Source of the DNA: Paracoccaceae bacterium
Lineage (GTDB): Bacteria; Pseudomonadota; Alphaproteobacteria; Rhodobacterales; Rhodobacteraceae
Length of the DNA stretch: 64,000 bases
Reading direction: 5' to 3'
Assembly: GCA_958296035.1 (NCBI GenBank)
Contig: OY282431.1
Location: forward strand, 1,801,001-1,865,000
Shown here: piece by piece, positions 9,181-19,132 of the stretch
Position numbering within the stretch: the first letter of the stretch is position 1
Layout of the letters: every line of letters starts with the position of its first letter
Notes under the pieces: generated by a model
What the model was told of the DNA's origin: nothing
Database searches by the model: none
Seen by the model: the letters and a program-made list of their open reading frames with translations, nothing else
Translations under genes and position numbers: made by a program

Positions 9181-9952
9181 ATGTCAGACCCGGCTGTCAC
9201 AAACACCTTACAGTGCAGCGTTGAAAGCCTGCAATCTCGAAATTCAAACTTCTGATCCTACGCTATAAGGGAATCTCTCCGAGTGTCAGTGGGTTGTGCA
9301 GAGGTTTCGGCCAGATCGATCACAGTTTGCTTGTAACGCATTGACTGGCATCCTTTGAGCGGGGTCGGGGGCTTAGGACTGGACAGCACGATTCATCGTT
9401 CCGTCCCTTGGAGAATACACAGAATTGTGGGCAACCATGAAGGTCTCCTGAAAGTCTGACTATCAGGATATTCTCCAGCTGAGCAAATTTGAGGTCAAAT
9501 TTGGCCTATAGCATTTGGGAACTTCTCGTTCTTCAGCCTTGAACCTGGTTCGGGAAGGGGGCCTGCTCTCAGCAATGCCGAGTGCGAAGCAATAGGTAAG
9601 TTCTGTGACTTAATGCCAAGGGTCATTTGGACAGGGTACAAGAAACCCCAAGATATGGATACTTATACCAAGCGTTGACCCTGTTGCCTGGTTTGCCCAG
9701 CATTCCTGCGGCCATGTACATCAGGGTGTGATGAACGGCTATGTTAACTGAAACGTGGCTCTTGTGCTCCAGGCCCGCGTAGATCGACGGGTTGGCGAGA
9801 CAGCAATTTGATAATGGACTTCCCGCCGACCAGTTGCTTGGCAACAGAATCGGCCAAACTGCTGCGTTGGCGTCGCTAAGCTGCCTGCTGGATGATGCCA
9901 CACTATTGGCTATACAGGCAGTTTGCGTTGTGAACACCATACTGGATAGACC
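9181..9952. other. Gap in front of the type ISP gene, no supported gene
   Basis: No frame in this stretch looks coding; the leftward 243-codon frame from 10354 mostly overlaps the restriction-modification gene antisense. A short sequence around 9681-9699 (cctggtttgcccagc) recurs near 19247, beside the intron debris, which hints that IS or intron residue was once here. No clear promoter could be picked for the gene at 9953. Confidence 0.4.
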
Positions 9953-12900
9953 ATGACAGCCATGGACCCCCTGGAGCGCCTGCTTGAATCCTATCGCGAG
10001 AATGCTCTCAGCGAGAGAGACAAGGGTACAGCTTTCGAGAAGCTGATTGCAGCATGGCTGGTTGCGGACCCGGTGCATTCCCTCCGCTTCAGGAAGGTCG
10101 AGCCCTATGGCGACTGGGCCCGACGGCAGGATCGGGATCGCACCGACAGCGGAATTGATCTCGTGGCGACACGGCATGATGGCGGTCTGGCGGCCATCCA
10201 GTGCAAGTTTTTCGAAGCCGCCAGAAAGATCATGAAGCGGGATATCGACAGCTTCTTCTCGGCATCGGGGAAGACCGGGTTTTGCGAGCGTATGGTTGTC
10301 GAGACTACGGATGTACCCTGGAGTCCGCCGGCCGAGACAATGCTCCACGGCCAATTAATTCCAACCACCCGCATCGGCCTGCGCGACCTGCAGGACAGTC
10401 CGGTCGACTGGTCTGCGTTTGCTGCCACCGGCAAGATCGGCCGGCCGCCAAAGAAGATCCTGCGTCCCGACCAGGTCGAGGCGCTTGAGGCTGTACAGGC
10501 CGGTTTCGATACGGCGGATCGCGGCAAGATGATTATGGCCTGCGGCACCGGCAAGACGCTGACGGCACTACGGATTGCCGAGGCCATTGCCGGCCCTGGC
10601 GGGCATGTGCTGCTGCTCGTTCCGTCACTGGCACTGATGGCGCAGACCGTGCGTGAATGGTGTGCGGACAGCGAAGTGCCACTCACCGCCTTTGCGGCCT
10701 GCTCCGACACCCAGGTCGGCAAGCGGCGTCGCAGTCGCAATGATGTTGCGGAGCTTCAGGTCACCGACCTCGCCCTGCCGGCAACCACCAATGCCGCTCA
10801 GCTGGCGGCCGCGGTGCTGGCCGCTGCCAGCGAATCAATGCGTGTCGTGTTTGCAACCTACCAGTCGATTTCGGTGATCGAGACTGCCCAGGCAAGCCAT
10901 GACCTGCCTGCCTTCGAGCTGATCGTTTGCGACGAGGCGCACCGGACCACCGGTGTGACCTTTGCCGGCGAGGATCATTCGAATTTCGTGAAGGTACATG
11001 ACAACGATGTGGTTCGCGGCCGTAAGCGCCTCTACATGACCGCCACGCCGCGTATCTATGGAGAGAATGCGCGTGCCAGGGCGCGCCACGAAGACGCCGT
11101 GCTGGCCTCGATGGACGATTCCGAGATCTACGGCGAAGTCCTGTTCCACCACGGTTTTGCGCGTGCAGTCGAGAGCGGTATCCTCTCCGATTACCGGGTC
11201 ATCGTTCTGGCCATGGACGAGGGACAGGTCAGTTCGGCCCTTCAGCGACGTTTGTCCACTGCGGACAGCGAGCTTGTCCTCGACTTTGCGACCAAGATCG
11301 TCGGATGCTGGAAGGCCCTGTCGAAGGTCGGGCTTGAATCCGTGGCCCCCCCCCCCGACCACGCCAGGAGCCCCGAACCAATGCACCGAGCGCTGGCGTT
11401 CTGCAACAGTATCAAGGGCTCCAAGCTGCTTCGCGACGAGTTTGGAGAAGTTGTCAGTGAGTACAGGAAGGAGAGTGCCGAGGGCGATCTAGCCGAACTG
11501 CTATGCGAGATCGATCATGTGGATGGCACCTTCAACGCCCGTGACCGGGGGAAACGGCTGGACTGGCTCAAGGAAGAGCCTGACCGGAATGTCTGCCGCA
11601 TTCTGAGCAATGCGCGATGCCTGACCGAGGGCGTCGATGTGCCCGCCCTTGATGCAATCCTGTTTCTCCATCCGCGCAATAGCCAGATAGATGTGGTCCA
11701 GGCAGTTGGCCGGGTGATGCGCAGGGCCAGTGGCAAGAAGATGGGATATGTCATTCTGCCGGTTGGCATTCCACCGGGCGTGGCCGCCGATCAGGCCCTC
11801 AACGACAACAAGAGGTATCGAGTTGTCTGGCAGATACTGAATGCGTTGAGAGCCCATGACGAGCGGCTTGATGCGGTCATCAATCAAGGTGGTCTCGGTC
11901 AGGATGTCAGCGACCGAATCGTCGTTATGGGGCTAACGGACGCGGCCGAACTGGAGGCCGTGACGGCAACGATTGACGATCTGCCGAGTCGCTCTCGTGG
12001 TGGAGAGAACGGAACGGGGCCATCAAACGGCAATGGGACAGGCGGTTTCCAGCCACGGGCGCTGATCATTGATGATTTCTCACGCGCCGTCATGGCGAAG
12101 ATCGTCGAGAAGTGCGGCCGCCGCGAGTACTGGGAGGATTGGGCGAAAGATATAGCCCGGATAGCCGAACGGCATATCACGCGGATATCCACCCTGGTTT
12201 CACAGCCGGACAGCGATGCCCGGAAGTTCTTTCAGGATTTCTTGCTTGAGGTGCGCGACGATCTCAATGAAGGCATCGCCGAGCTGGATGTGATCGAGAT
12301 GCTGGCGCAACATCTAATTACACGGCCCGTATTCGAGGTGTTGTTCGAGGGCAATAAATTCGTCGACAGGAACCCGGTCTCGGCTGCCATGTCGGCGATA
12401 TTATCGGTCATAGATGAAGCGCAAATCGAGCGCGAAGCCAGGGAGCTCGAAGGCTTTTATGCCTCGGTGCGCCGCCGGGCGGCGGGCATTGACAATCCGG
12501 TGGCGCGGCAAAACCTCATCGTAGAGCTCTACGACAAGTTCTTCCGCGGGGCCTTTCCCCGCACCACCAGGATGCTGGGCATTGTGTATACGCCGGTGGA
12601 AATCGTGGATTTCATCAATCGGTCTGTCAATGACGTGTTGAGGGATGAATTTGGCGAGGGTCTGGCATCGGAAGGTGTCCACATCCTTGATCCGTTCACC
12701 GGCACTGGCACGTTTATTACGCGTCTCCTTCAATCCAGTCTGATTCCGCCCGAGGCTCTCGAGCGCAAGTACCGGCATGAGATCCATGCCAACGAACTGG
12801 TGCTGCTGGCCTATTACATCGCCGCCATCAACATCGAGACGGTGTTTCACAAGGTTGCAGGAAGAGAGGAATACCTGCCCTTTGCCGGGATCTGCCTGAC

Positions 12901-14809
12901 CGACACGTTTGCCCTCAATGAAAGGGACGATGAGTTGTCCTACTACATGGAGGACAATTCCGACCGGCGCGAACTGCAGAAGAAGGCCGACATCCAGGTG
13001 ATCATCGGCAATCCGCCCTGGAGGGTCGGGAAGGGGCAGAACTATCCCGGGCTCTACAAGCGCATAACGGACACCTATGCGGCGCGTTCGCAGGCGACAA
13101 ACAAGAACAGCCTCTATGACAGCTACAAGCTGGCGATCCGCTGGGCCTCGGACCGGATTGGCGACAGGGGCGTGATCGGCATGGTCACCAATGGTTCGTG
13201 GCTATCGGGCAATGTCGATGCGGGAATTCGCGCCTCCGTAGTAGAGGAATTCTCTTCGGTTTTTGCAGTGAATTTGCGTGGTCATACATGGAAGGGCGGT
13301 GAACTTGGGCGTGCTGAGGGTCAGCCAGTTTTTGGTATCGGTTCAAGTGCCACGGTAGCGATTGTGATTCTGGTCAATAACCCGAATGCCGAGCACAAGG
13401 GTTGCCGCATTCGCTATCGGGACATAGGCGACTACCTCACCCGTGAAGAGAAGTTCAGCATCCTGAGGGAGGCCGGGTCGCTCTCGGGCATCAAGGATTG
13501 GCAGGAGATCAAGCCCGACCGGCACAATGACTGGGTCCACCAGCGGGAGGTGGGCTTTGACAGGCTCCTGCCGCTGGGCTCGAAGGCCGCCAAGCAGGGA
13601 GCGTCCGACGGGACTGTGTTCAAGCTATACAGCCGCGGCTGCGCGTCATCACGCGACGCGTATCTGTACAGCTATTCTCGCCAGGACTGCTCCCAGAATG
13701 CTCGCCGGATGATTGAGGACTACAGCGCCGCCTTCGCCGAACTCGGCGAGGTTCCCACTCTTGCCGAGGCCAGAAAGGCCGCCGCTCGCCATTCGTCGCG
13801 CTGTCATTGGGAAAGAGAACTGACAAAAAAGCTGCAACGACGGATTGAAGTATCCCACACGCCAGAGAATATCCGAAAGGCCCAATACCGCCCATTTGTA
13901 AAGCAGCACTGCTATGCTGACTATGAACTAGTCAGCATGAAGTATCAGATGGACGGAATTTTTCCGACCGCAGAGACCGACAACCGGGCCATCTGCGTGC
14001 CGGGCATAGGCTCGACCAAGCCGTTCTCGGCCCTCATGGTCGATACCATGCCGGACTTGCACTTTATGAGCTTCGGCCAGTGCTTCCCCCGCTACAGGTT
14101 CGAAGATCCGCTTGCTTCCAAACCGGGCGGTGCAGATAATCCTCGCCTGCTTGATGACAATCCCCCGGAACCGCACAGGGTCGATAACATCACCGATCAG
14201 GCGCTCGAAAGGTTCAGAGCGTACTATCCAGATCCCGACATCGACAAGGACGCTGTTTTCGACTACGTCTACGGCATCGTCCACGCTCCGGATTTCCGGG
14301 CTGCATACCCCAATGCCCTGGCGAAGGAGTTGGCTGCGGTACCGCTAGCACGCCAGTTCGAGGTATTCAGAAATGCAGGCCGAAAGTTGGCTGACCTGCA
14401 TCTGGGCTATGAGAGTTGCCCAGAGTATCCGCTAGATCTGGTCTTTACGGGTCAGGGCATGCCACTGCCAAAGCACTACCGCCTCGGACACAAGGCCATG
14501 CGCTTTGCAGGCAAGAGGAATGATCCCGACAGGTCAGAACTGATCATCAACGGTCGCATTCGCTTGCGCGGCATTCCCGAGACAGCGCACGCCTATGTGG
14601 TCAACGGGCGCTCACCGCTCGAATGGTTCATTGATCGCTACAAGGTCAAGACAGACACCAGGAGCGGCATTGTCAATGATCCGAATGCATGGTTTGATCG
14701 ACCCGAGGACGTTGTGGCTGCTATCCGCCGGATCGTCCATGTCAGTGTCGAAACGATGTCGATCGTCGACAGCCTGCCTGCAACGCAACAAACCCCAGGT
14801 CAGGATTGA
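9953..14809 (+). CDS. Single-chain type ISP-like restriction-modification enzyme (nuclease-helicase-methyltransferase)
   Basis: 1618 residues combining DNA cutting, ATP-driven translocation and adenine methylation in one chain, as in LlaGI/LlaBIII-type enzymes. Order seen: an Mrr-like nuclease at about 20-90 (SGIDLV with D69 and IQCKFF with K85); a superfamily 2 helicase with Walker A ACGTGKT (K201), DEAH at 327-330, TATPRIY, and motif VI-like QAVGRVMRRASG; a helical coupler; a gamma-class N6-adenine methyltransferase with motif I DPFTGTGTF (from residue 913) and catalytic NPPW (1020-1023); and a C-terminal target-recognition region. No separate specificity subunit or methylase is nearby, consistent with a stand-alone enzyme. 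Codons 465-468 are encoded by eleven consecutive C (11346-11356), a likely slippage site; loss of one C would stop translation near 11492. Confidence 0.93.
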   Translation: MTAMDPLERLLESYRENALSERDKGTAFEKLIAAWLVADPVHSLRFRKVEPYGDWARRQDRDRTDSGIDLVATRHDGGLAAIQCKFFEAARKIMKRDIDSFFSASGKTGFCERMVVETTDVPWSPPAETMLHGQLIPTTRIGLRDLQDSPVDWSAFAATGKIGRPPKKILRPDQVEALEAVQAGFDTADRGKMIMACGTGKTLTALRIAEAIAGPGGHVLLLVPSLALMAQTVREWCADSEVPLTAFAACSDTQVGKRRRSRNDVAELQVTDLALPATTNAAQLAAAVLAAASESMRVVFATYQSISVIETAQASHDLPAFELIVCDEAHRTTGVTFAGEDHSNFVKVHDNDVVRGRKRLYMTATPRIYGENARARARHEDAVLASMDDSEIYGEVLFHHGFARAVESGILSDYRVIVLAMDEGQVSSALQRRLSTADSELVLDFATKIVGCWKALSKVGLESVAPPPDHARSPEPMHRALAFCNSIKGSKLLRDEFGEVVSEYRKESAEGDLAELLCEIDHVDGTFNARDRGKRLDWLKEEPDRNVCRILSNARCLTEGVDVPALDAILFLHPRNSQIDVVQAVGRVMRRASGKKMGYVILPVGIPPGVAADQALNDNKRYRVVWQILNALRAHDERLDAVINQGGLGQDVSDRIVVMGLTDAAELEAVTATIDDLPSRSRGGENGTGPSNGNGTGGFQPRALIIDDFSRAVMAKIVEKCGRREYWEDWAKDIARIAERHITRISTLVSQPDSDARKFFQDFLLEVRDDLNEGIAELDVIEMLAQHLITRPVFEVLFEGNKFVDRNPVSAAMSAILSVIDEAQIEREARELEGFYASVRRRAAGIDNPVARQNLIVELYDKFFRGAFPRTTRMLGIVYTPVEIVDFINRSVNDVLRDEFGEGLASEGVHILDPFTGTGTFITRLLQSSLIPPEALERKYRHEIHANELVLLAYYIAAINIETVFHKVAGREEYLPFAGICLTDTFALNERDDELSYYMEDNSDRRELQKKADIQVIIGNPPWRVGKGQNYPGLYKRITDTYAARSQATNKNSLYDSYKLAIRWASDRIGDRGVIGMVTNGSWLSGNVDAGIRASVVEEFSSVFAVNLRGHTWKGGELGRAEGQPVFGIGSSATVAIVILVNNPNAEHKGCRIRYRDIGDYLTREEKFSILREAGSLSGIKDWQEIKPDRHNDWVHQREVGFDRLLPLGSKAAKQGASDGTVFKLYSRGCASSRDAYLYSYSRQDCSQNARRMIEDYSAAFAELGEVPTLAEARKAAARHSSRCHWERELTKKLQRRIEVSHTPENIRKAQYRPFVKQHCYADYELVSMKYQMDGIFPTAETDNRAICVPGIGSTKPFSALMVDTMPDLHFMSFGQCFPRYRFEDPLASKPGGADNPRLLDDNPPEPHRVDNITDQALERFRAYYPDPDIDKDAVFDYVYGIVHAPDFRAAYPNALAKELAAVPLARQFEVFRNAGRKLADLHLGYESCPEYPLDLVFTGQGMPLPKHYRLGHKAMRFAGKRNDPDRSELIINGRIRLRGIPETAHAYVVNGRSPLEWFIDRYKVKTDTRSGIVNDPNAWFDRPEDVVAAIRRIVHVSVETMSIVDSLPATQQTPGQD
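11346..11356 (+). repeat. Poly-C tract of 11 within the type ISP gene
   Basis: Eleven consecutive C encode Ala-Pro-Pro-Pro in a hydrophilic stretch between the two helicase lobes. As written the frame is open on both sides. Homopolymers this long are prone to slipped-strand mispairing; one base less shifts into a frame that stops at 11492, leaving nuclease and half a helicase but no methyltransferase. Confidence 0.9.
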
Positions 14810-14944
14810 AAGGCAAGTGTCGCCAGGCTTGTAGCTTCTGGCCCGCACGCTGCGTGCATCGACAAGCAGCAAACACCAAGCCAAGCCCACTTTGTGTTGA
14901 CGTGAACCTCTTAGGAGAGAGTAAATCTAGAAGTAACTTCTCAG

Positions 14945-14994
14945 ATTAATCCACTACGGTTTGGGACAATTTGTTCCGCTTCGCGCCGCCAACG
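14945..14994 (-). repeat. 50-base repeat shared with 63124-63173 (IS fragment)
   Basis: The reverse complement of this stretch matches 63124-63173 at most positions, including an imperfect palindrome gggacaaattgtccc and the following accgtagtgga. At the other site it directly follows the reading frame of an IS66 TnpB fragment. Here it lies between the type ISP gene and the polyamine transporter, so an IS end was probably left behind at this junction. Confidence 0.65.
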
Positions 14995-15116
14995 CTAGAA
15001 GAAAGCCAAAAGCCTGGCGCGAGGCGACTGGCAAGCGGACAGACCCTATTCTGCTTGCAATGGTGGAGTCTGAAAACATAATGTGCGCAATGAGAACAAC
15101 GAACAGGAAGTTGTTA

Positions 15117-16190
15117 ATGTCAACGATATCACATTTGTCCCGCAGGAAGTTCCTAATCGCAACCGGCGTTGCGCTTTCAGCACCCACTATACTTAGCGCT
15201 GGCAAACACTCGCTTAAGGTTGGAACATACGGGGGATACTTTCAGGATTCCTTCGACTCCTATATTTATCCAGATTTCACGGCGGCGACCGGTATTGATG
15301 TAGAGTCGATTGGCGAGCCAACAGGTGAAGCCTGGCTGGTGCAGCTGGAGGCGGCTGCCCGAGCCGGACAGGCACCTGCCGATGTTTCCATGATGGCCCA
15401 GACGCCCCGACTCAAAGGGCAAAAATCGGAGCTGTGGGCGCGCTTGGATGCAGGCGCTATGCCAAACCTCGAAAACGTGCCGGACCACTTCGTTCACCGT
15501 TATGACGACGGTGCGGTGTGCGGCGTCGGAGCCGTATCTTGGTATATTACCTTGGTCACCAACACCGACACCTATCCTGAAGCGCCAGGCTCCTGGAAGA
15601 CCTTGTGGGATCCTGCCAATGCCGACAGCCTCGGGCTGCTGGCACTGGTAAGCAATTCCTTCCTGCTCGAAGTAACGGCATCCACCTGGTTCGGTGGAAC
15701 CGCCATTTTGGACACCGAGGATGGCATCCTTCAGGTCATGGACAAGCTGGCCGAGGTCAGGCCGAATGTACGCCTATGGTACCGAGATGAAGGACAGTTT
15801 CAGCAGGCACTCGAAACCGGTGAAATCCCGATGGGCCAGTACTACCACGATGTCACCGGGCTCGCAGCCGCCGATGGCAAACCGGTTCGCTCAACGTTCC
15901 CTGCCGAGGGAGGCATCCTGGATTCCGGTTCGTGGAGCGTATCCAGGGCTTCGCAGCAACAGGACGCAGCCCAGGTGTTCATTGATTATATGTGCCAGCC
16001 GGAGATCCAATCCAAACTGTCTCGATTCGTCGGTACCGCGCCGGTCATCAATCGCGAACTGACTGATCTCACTGATGATGAGTTTGACGCCGTGGCCAGC
16101 GACATTCCGCCAATTCTCCCGCGCTACGACATGTATGATCTTCGTTCGGACTGGCTTAACCAGAAGTGGACCGAACTGATTGCCGGTTGA
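15117..16190 (+). CDS. Polyamine-type ABC transporter substrate-binding protein (PotD/PotF-like, Tat signal)
   Basis: 357 residues from the ATG at 15117, which has AGGAAG 6 bases upstream; the frame is open back to 14961 but that part is built from an IS repeat. The start gives a twin-arginine signal (LSRRKFLIATGVAL), suggesting export of a folded protein to the periplasm. The mature protein begins LKVGTYGGYF and follows the class of spermidine/putrescine-binding folds (DVSMMAQTP, WKTLWDPANAD, MGQYYHDVTG, FIDYMCQPEIQ). It starts a four-gene transporter operon with a 48-base gap to the ATPase. The real ligand could be another small organic cation or acid. Confidence 0.88.
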   Translation: MSTISHLSRRKFLIATGVALSAPTILSAGKHSLKVGTYGGYFQDSFDSYIYPDFTAATGIDVESIGEPTGEAWLVQLEAAARAGQAPADVSMMAQTPRLKGQKSELWARLDAGAMPNLENVPDHFVHRYDDGAVCGVGAVSWYITLVTNTDTYPEAPGSWKTLWDPANADSLGLLALVSNSFLLEVTASTWFGGTAILDTEDGILQVMDKLAEVRPNVRLWYRDEGQFQQALETGEIPMGQYYHDVTGLAAADGKPVRSTFPAEGGILDSGSWSVSRASQQQDAAQVFIDYMCQPEIQSKLSRFVGTAPVINRELTDLTDDEFDAVASDIPPILPRYDMYDLRSDWLNQKWTELIAG

Positions 16191-16238
16191 ACCTTGCTGT
16201 GTGAAGGCCTTCGGGAGACTTATTCATAGTCCTGATGA

Positions 16239-17279
16239 ATGGCAGGGCTTGTAGTCAGTCAGGTTACGAAGAAGTTCGGAACCTTCGAGGCGCTCTCCAA
16301 CGTATCGCTTGAAATTGCCAGCGGGCATCTTGCATGCCTGCTGGGGCCGTCCGGGTGCGGCAAGACGACGCTTCTGCGCATTGTCGCTGGCCTCGAAACA
16401 CCATCGAACGGCGAAGTCTACATGGATGGCCAAGCCCTTTCCGGCATTCCTGCACACCGTCGGGAATTCGGAATGGTGTTCCAGTCGCTCGCCCTGTTTC
16501 CGCATCTATCAGTTGCCGAGAACATTGCGTACCCGTTGACCATTCGCGGAGCATCGCGGGCGCAACGCGCCTCGCGCGTTGGCGAAATGCTGGAACTGGT
16601 TCGTCTAAAGGGATTAGGTGCGCGTCGCATCCACCAACTTTCCGGAGGCCAGCGCCAGCGCGTTGCCATCGCCCGCGGGCTGGCACTAAATCCAAAGCTT
16701 TTCCTTCTTGATGAGCCACTATCGGCTCTTGATGCCAAGTTGCGAGAGCATATGCAGGTTGAGTTGCGCATGTTGCAGCAACGTCTCAGCGTCACAACCA
16801 TACTTGTAACACATGATCAGCGTGAAGCTATGACATTGGCCGACCACGTGATTGTCATGGATCAAGGAAAGGCTCAGCAGTCGGGCCCGCCCCTGACCAT
16901 CTATCGGCGTCCTGCCAATTCCTTTGTGGCCGGCTTCATCGGCAAGACAAACTTGATTCCTTGCCACAGGCAGGGCAACAAACTCAAACTCCTCGGATCT
17001 GAAATCCAAGCCGACCTAGTGGCCGCCCTTGATTCTGGAGATTGTCGCGATCTGCTGCTGTCGGTACGCCCTGAACATGTCAAAATCTGCGCCGCTAACG
17101 AGGGCGAATTTGCCGGAACTGTCAGATTTGTCCGGGACCTCGGTTCCGGCGTTGAAATCTCAGTCACCATCGACGCGGTCGATATACGCTCATCACAGCC
17201 AGCGGGCACCACGTTGCAGACGGGTGTTCAGGTTGGGATATCTTTCGAGTTTCCCAATTGCAATTTGCTGATGCCGTGA
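16239..17279 (+). CDS. ABC importer ATPase, PotA-like
   Basis: 346 residues. Nucleotide-binding domain with Walker A GPSGCGKTT, Q-loop VFQSLALFPHL, signature [15 protein letters not shown], Walker B LFLLDEPLSALDAKLR and switch histidine in VTHDQREAM. It is followed by a TOBE-type regulatory domain (about 245-346, with GFIGKTNLIP and LSVRPEHVKI) as in PotA/UgpC-class ATPases. The stop overlaps the preferred GTG start of the next permease by 4 bases. It energises the two permeases behind it at the inner membrane. Confidence 0.93.
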   Translation: MAGLVVSQVTKKFGTFEALSNVSLEIASGHLACLLGPSGCGKTTLLRIVAGLETPSNGEVYMDGQALSGIPAHRREFGMVFQSLALFPHLSVAENIAYPLTIRGASRAQRASRVGEMLELVRLKGLGARRIHQLSGGQRQRVAIARGLALNPKLFLLDEPLSALDAKLREHMQVELRMLQQRLSVTTILVTHDQREAMTLADHVIVMDQGKAQQSGPPLTIYRRPANSFVAGFIGKTNLIPCHRQGNKLKLLGSEIQADLVAALDSGDCRDLLLSVRPEHVKICAANEGEFAGTVRFVRDLGSGVEISVTIDAVDIRSSQPAGTTLQTGVQVGISFEFPNCNLLMP

Positions 17280-18121
17280 CTCAAGTTCACAGCAGACGAA
17301 GCATGTTTCTGACCGCGGCCATCCCCACTGCCGTGCTAGTATGTTTCTTTGTTGTGCCGTTCTCGATCATGGTAGCGGTCAGCTTTTTCGAGCGTGTTCA
17401 GGGTGCCTTTTTTGAACCAGCTTTTGTGTTTGCAAACTACCAGAGATTTCTGAGTCCGTTTTTTGGATCCGTCCTTGTAACCTCGCTGCTGCTGGCCGCC
17501 GGCGCCTCCATCGCTAGTGTCACCATCGCATATCCGTTCGCCTGGATGCTCGTTCAGCTTCGTCGCCGCAGCCAGACCGTGATCCTTGTTTTTGTGCTTG
17601 CGATACTGTCGCTCTCGGAGGTGATAATCGGCTTTGCGTGGTCAGCGCTGCTGTCACGGACTGCTGGCATAGGTAACATTCTGGCATATGTTGGAATTCT
17701 CGAAGCTCCACGGGCCTTTACACCAGGGTTGGCCGCATTGATGCTCGGCTTGTCCTATCTTGGATTACCCTACGCGGTATTGGTGATTTATCCGGCACTA
17801 TCCCGACTTGACCCCGCCATCCCCGAGGCCGCCAGAATGCTTGGCGCGTCGCCCCTTCGAGCCTTCCTAGGAACGGTTGTTCCACTGACCCGAAATACAA
17901 TTTCGGGTGCCTTGATCCTGGTGTTCGTGTTTTCACTCGGTGCGTATCTTCTGCCCCAGCTGCTGGGCAGGCCACAGCACTGGACACTTTCAGTGCACAT
18001 TACCGATCAGGCAATATTTCAGTCAAATCTACCTTTTGCGGCGGCCATGGCAGTGCTTTTTCTGTTGATTGCCTTGCTGCTGGTCGGTGTTTCCATGCTG
18101 TTAGGACGCGAGAGAACATGA
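17276..18121 (+). CDS. ABC importer permease 1, PotB-like
   Basis: 281 residues from the GTG at 17276, chosen because it overlaps the ATPase stop (GTGA); an internal ATG at 17303 is also possible, and the frame is open back to 17258. About six hydrophobic segments are seen, and the EAA-type loop that docks the ATPase is clear as AIPEAARMLGASPLRAFLGTVVP near residues 182-202. It overlaps the next permease by 4 bases (ATGA). Together they form the translocation channel of the polyamine-type importer. Confidence 0.9.
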   Translation: MTQVHSRRSMFLTAAIPTAVLVCFFVVPFSIMVAVSFFERVQGAFFEPAFVFANYQRFLSPFFGSVLVTSLLLAAGASIASVTIAYPFAWMLVQLRRRSQTVILVFVLAILSLSEVIIGFAWSALLSRTAGIGNILAYVGILEAPRAFTPGLAALMLGLSYLGLPYAVLVIYPALSRLDPAIPEAARMLGASPLRAFLGTVVPLTRNTISGALILVFVFSLGAYLLPQLLGRPQHWTLSVHITDQAIFQSNLPFAAAMAVLFLLIALLLVGVSMLLGRERT

Positions 18122-18912
18122 GCGGCGCCTTGTTCCGCCTGTTCTATGTGGGTTTTGTCATCACTTTCTTGGCTGCACCTCTGGTCGTGGTAGCCGGGGT
18201 ATCCGTAAACGCCCAGCGCCGACTGGTGTTTCCACCGCAAGGCTTTTCACTTTCTTGGTACGCTGAGCTGTTTGTCCAGTCCGACTGGTTCAGTGCGCTT
18301 GTCAATTCCTTGGTGATTGCAACCGGCGCAGGCCTGCTTGCGGTCGGCGTTGCACTGCCGCTAGCGATTTACTCGTGGTCGACGCGTTCGCTCCTGTCGC
18401 GTGCGCTGTTCGGTCTTGGAGTAGCTCCTTTCATGCTTCCTCCGGTAATATCTGCACTGGGCTTCATGGTGTTTTGGATTTCTTTCGGGATGTATGGCAA
18501 CATTCTGGCAACGGTTGTGTCCCATGGCATCTTTCTGGTGACACTGCCGCTGGTTACCATTTCCATTGGCCTCTCGGATCTTGACGGCAGGTTGATTGAG
18601 GCCGCGCGAACGCTTGGCGCCGACCGCCGCACAGTCTTCCGCACGATCCTGTTCCCGTTGGTGCGCCCTTATCTTGTGTCGGGATTCGCCTTCGCCTTTG
18701 TCTTGAGTCTTAACGAGTACATTATCGCCTACATGGTAGCCGGGTTCTCGGCGGAAACATTGCCCATCAAGATTTTCAACAGCTTGCGATATGGCTACAC
18801 GCCGATCATGGCCGCGGTTGCGGTACTGTTTGCTGCGATTTCCGTTTGTGTGTTCGGGCTTGTGGGTTGGCTTGGCAACCTGCCACGCCTGCTTGGAGCT
18901 GAACGGCTTTGA
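18118..18912 (+). CDS. ABC importer permease 2, PotC-like
   Basis: 264 residues, about six membrane segments, with the ATPase-docking loop LIEAARTLGADRRTVFRTILFP near residues 160-181. This is the last gene of the operon; the ATG overlaps the previous stop. No terminator was found directly after it; the following 1.9 kb is IS debris. Family assignment is firm, and the substrate class follows the binding protein. Confidence 0.9.
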   Translation: MSGALFRLFYVGFVITFLAAPLVVVAGVSVNAQRRLVFPPQGFSLSWYAELFVQSDWFSALVNSLVIATGAGLLAVGVALPLAIYSWSTRSLLSRALFGLGVAPFMLPPVISALGFMVFWISFGMYGNILATVVSHGIFLVTLPLVTISIGLSDLDGRLIEAARTLGADRRTVFRTILFPLVRPYLVSGFAFAFVLSLNEYIIAYMVAGFSAETLPIKIFNSLRYGYTPIMAAVAVLFAAISVCVFGLVGWLGNLPRLLGAERL

Positions 18913-19132
18913 ACCAAGCTCCGCTACCAGCACTTTTCTTCGCGAATTATCTTCACGCAATTGGTTAGTTCGAAGTTTCCGGATCTGGCAATCCACAAAT
19001 CTGACAAACCGATTTGGTGGACCAGGCACGAAAGTAGAATTCGTGTCTATTCGATTACGCGCAACAACTGCCTGACTAACCTGAATTATGGATAAGCGGG
19101 TCTATTATCCACCTTGATGCCCGATTTGGGCA

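Noticed and set aside
9623-10354. 243-codon leftward frame before and into the type ISP gene
   Set aside because: Half lies antisense to the nuclease domain, and the rest has no recognisable sequence or start signals.
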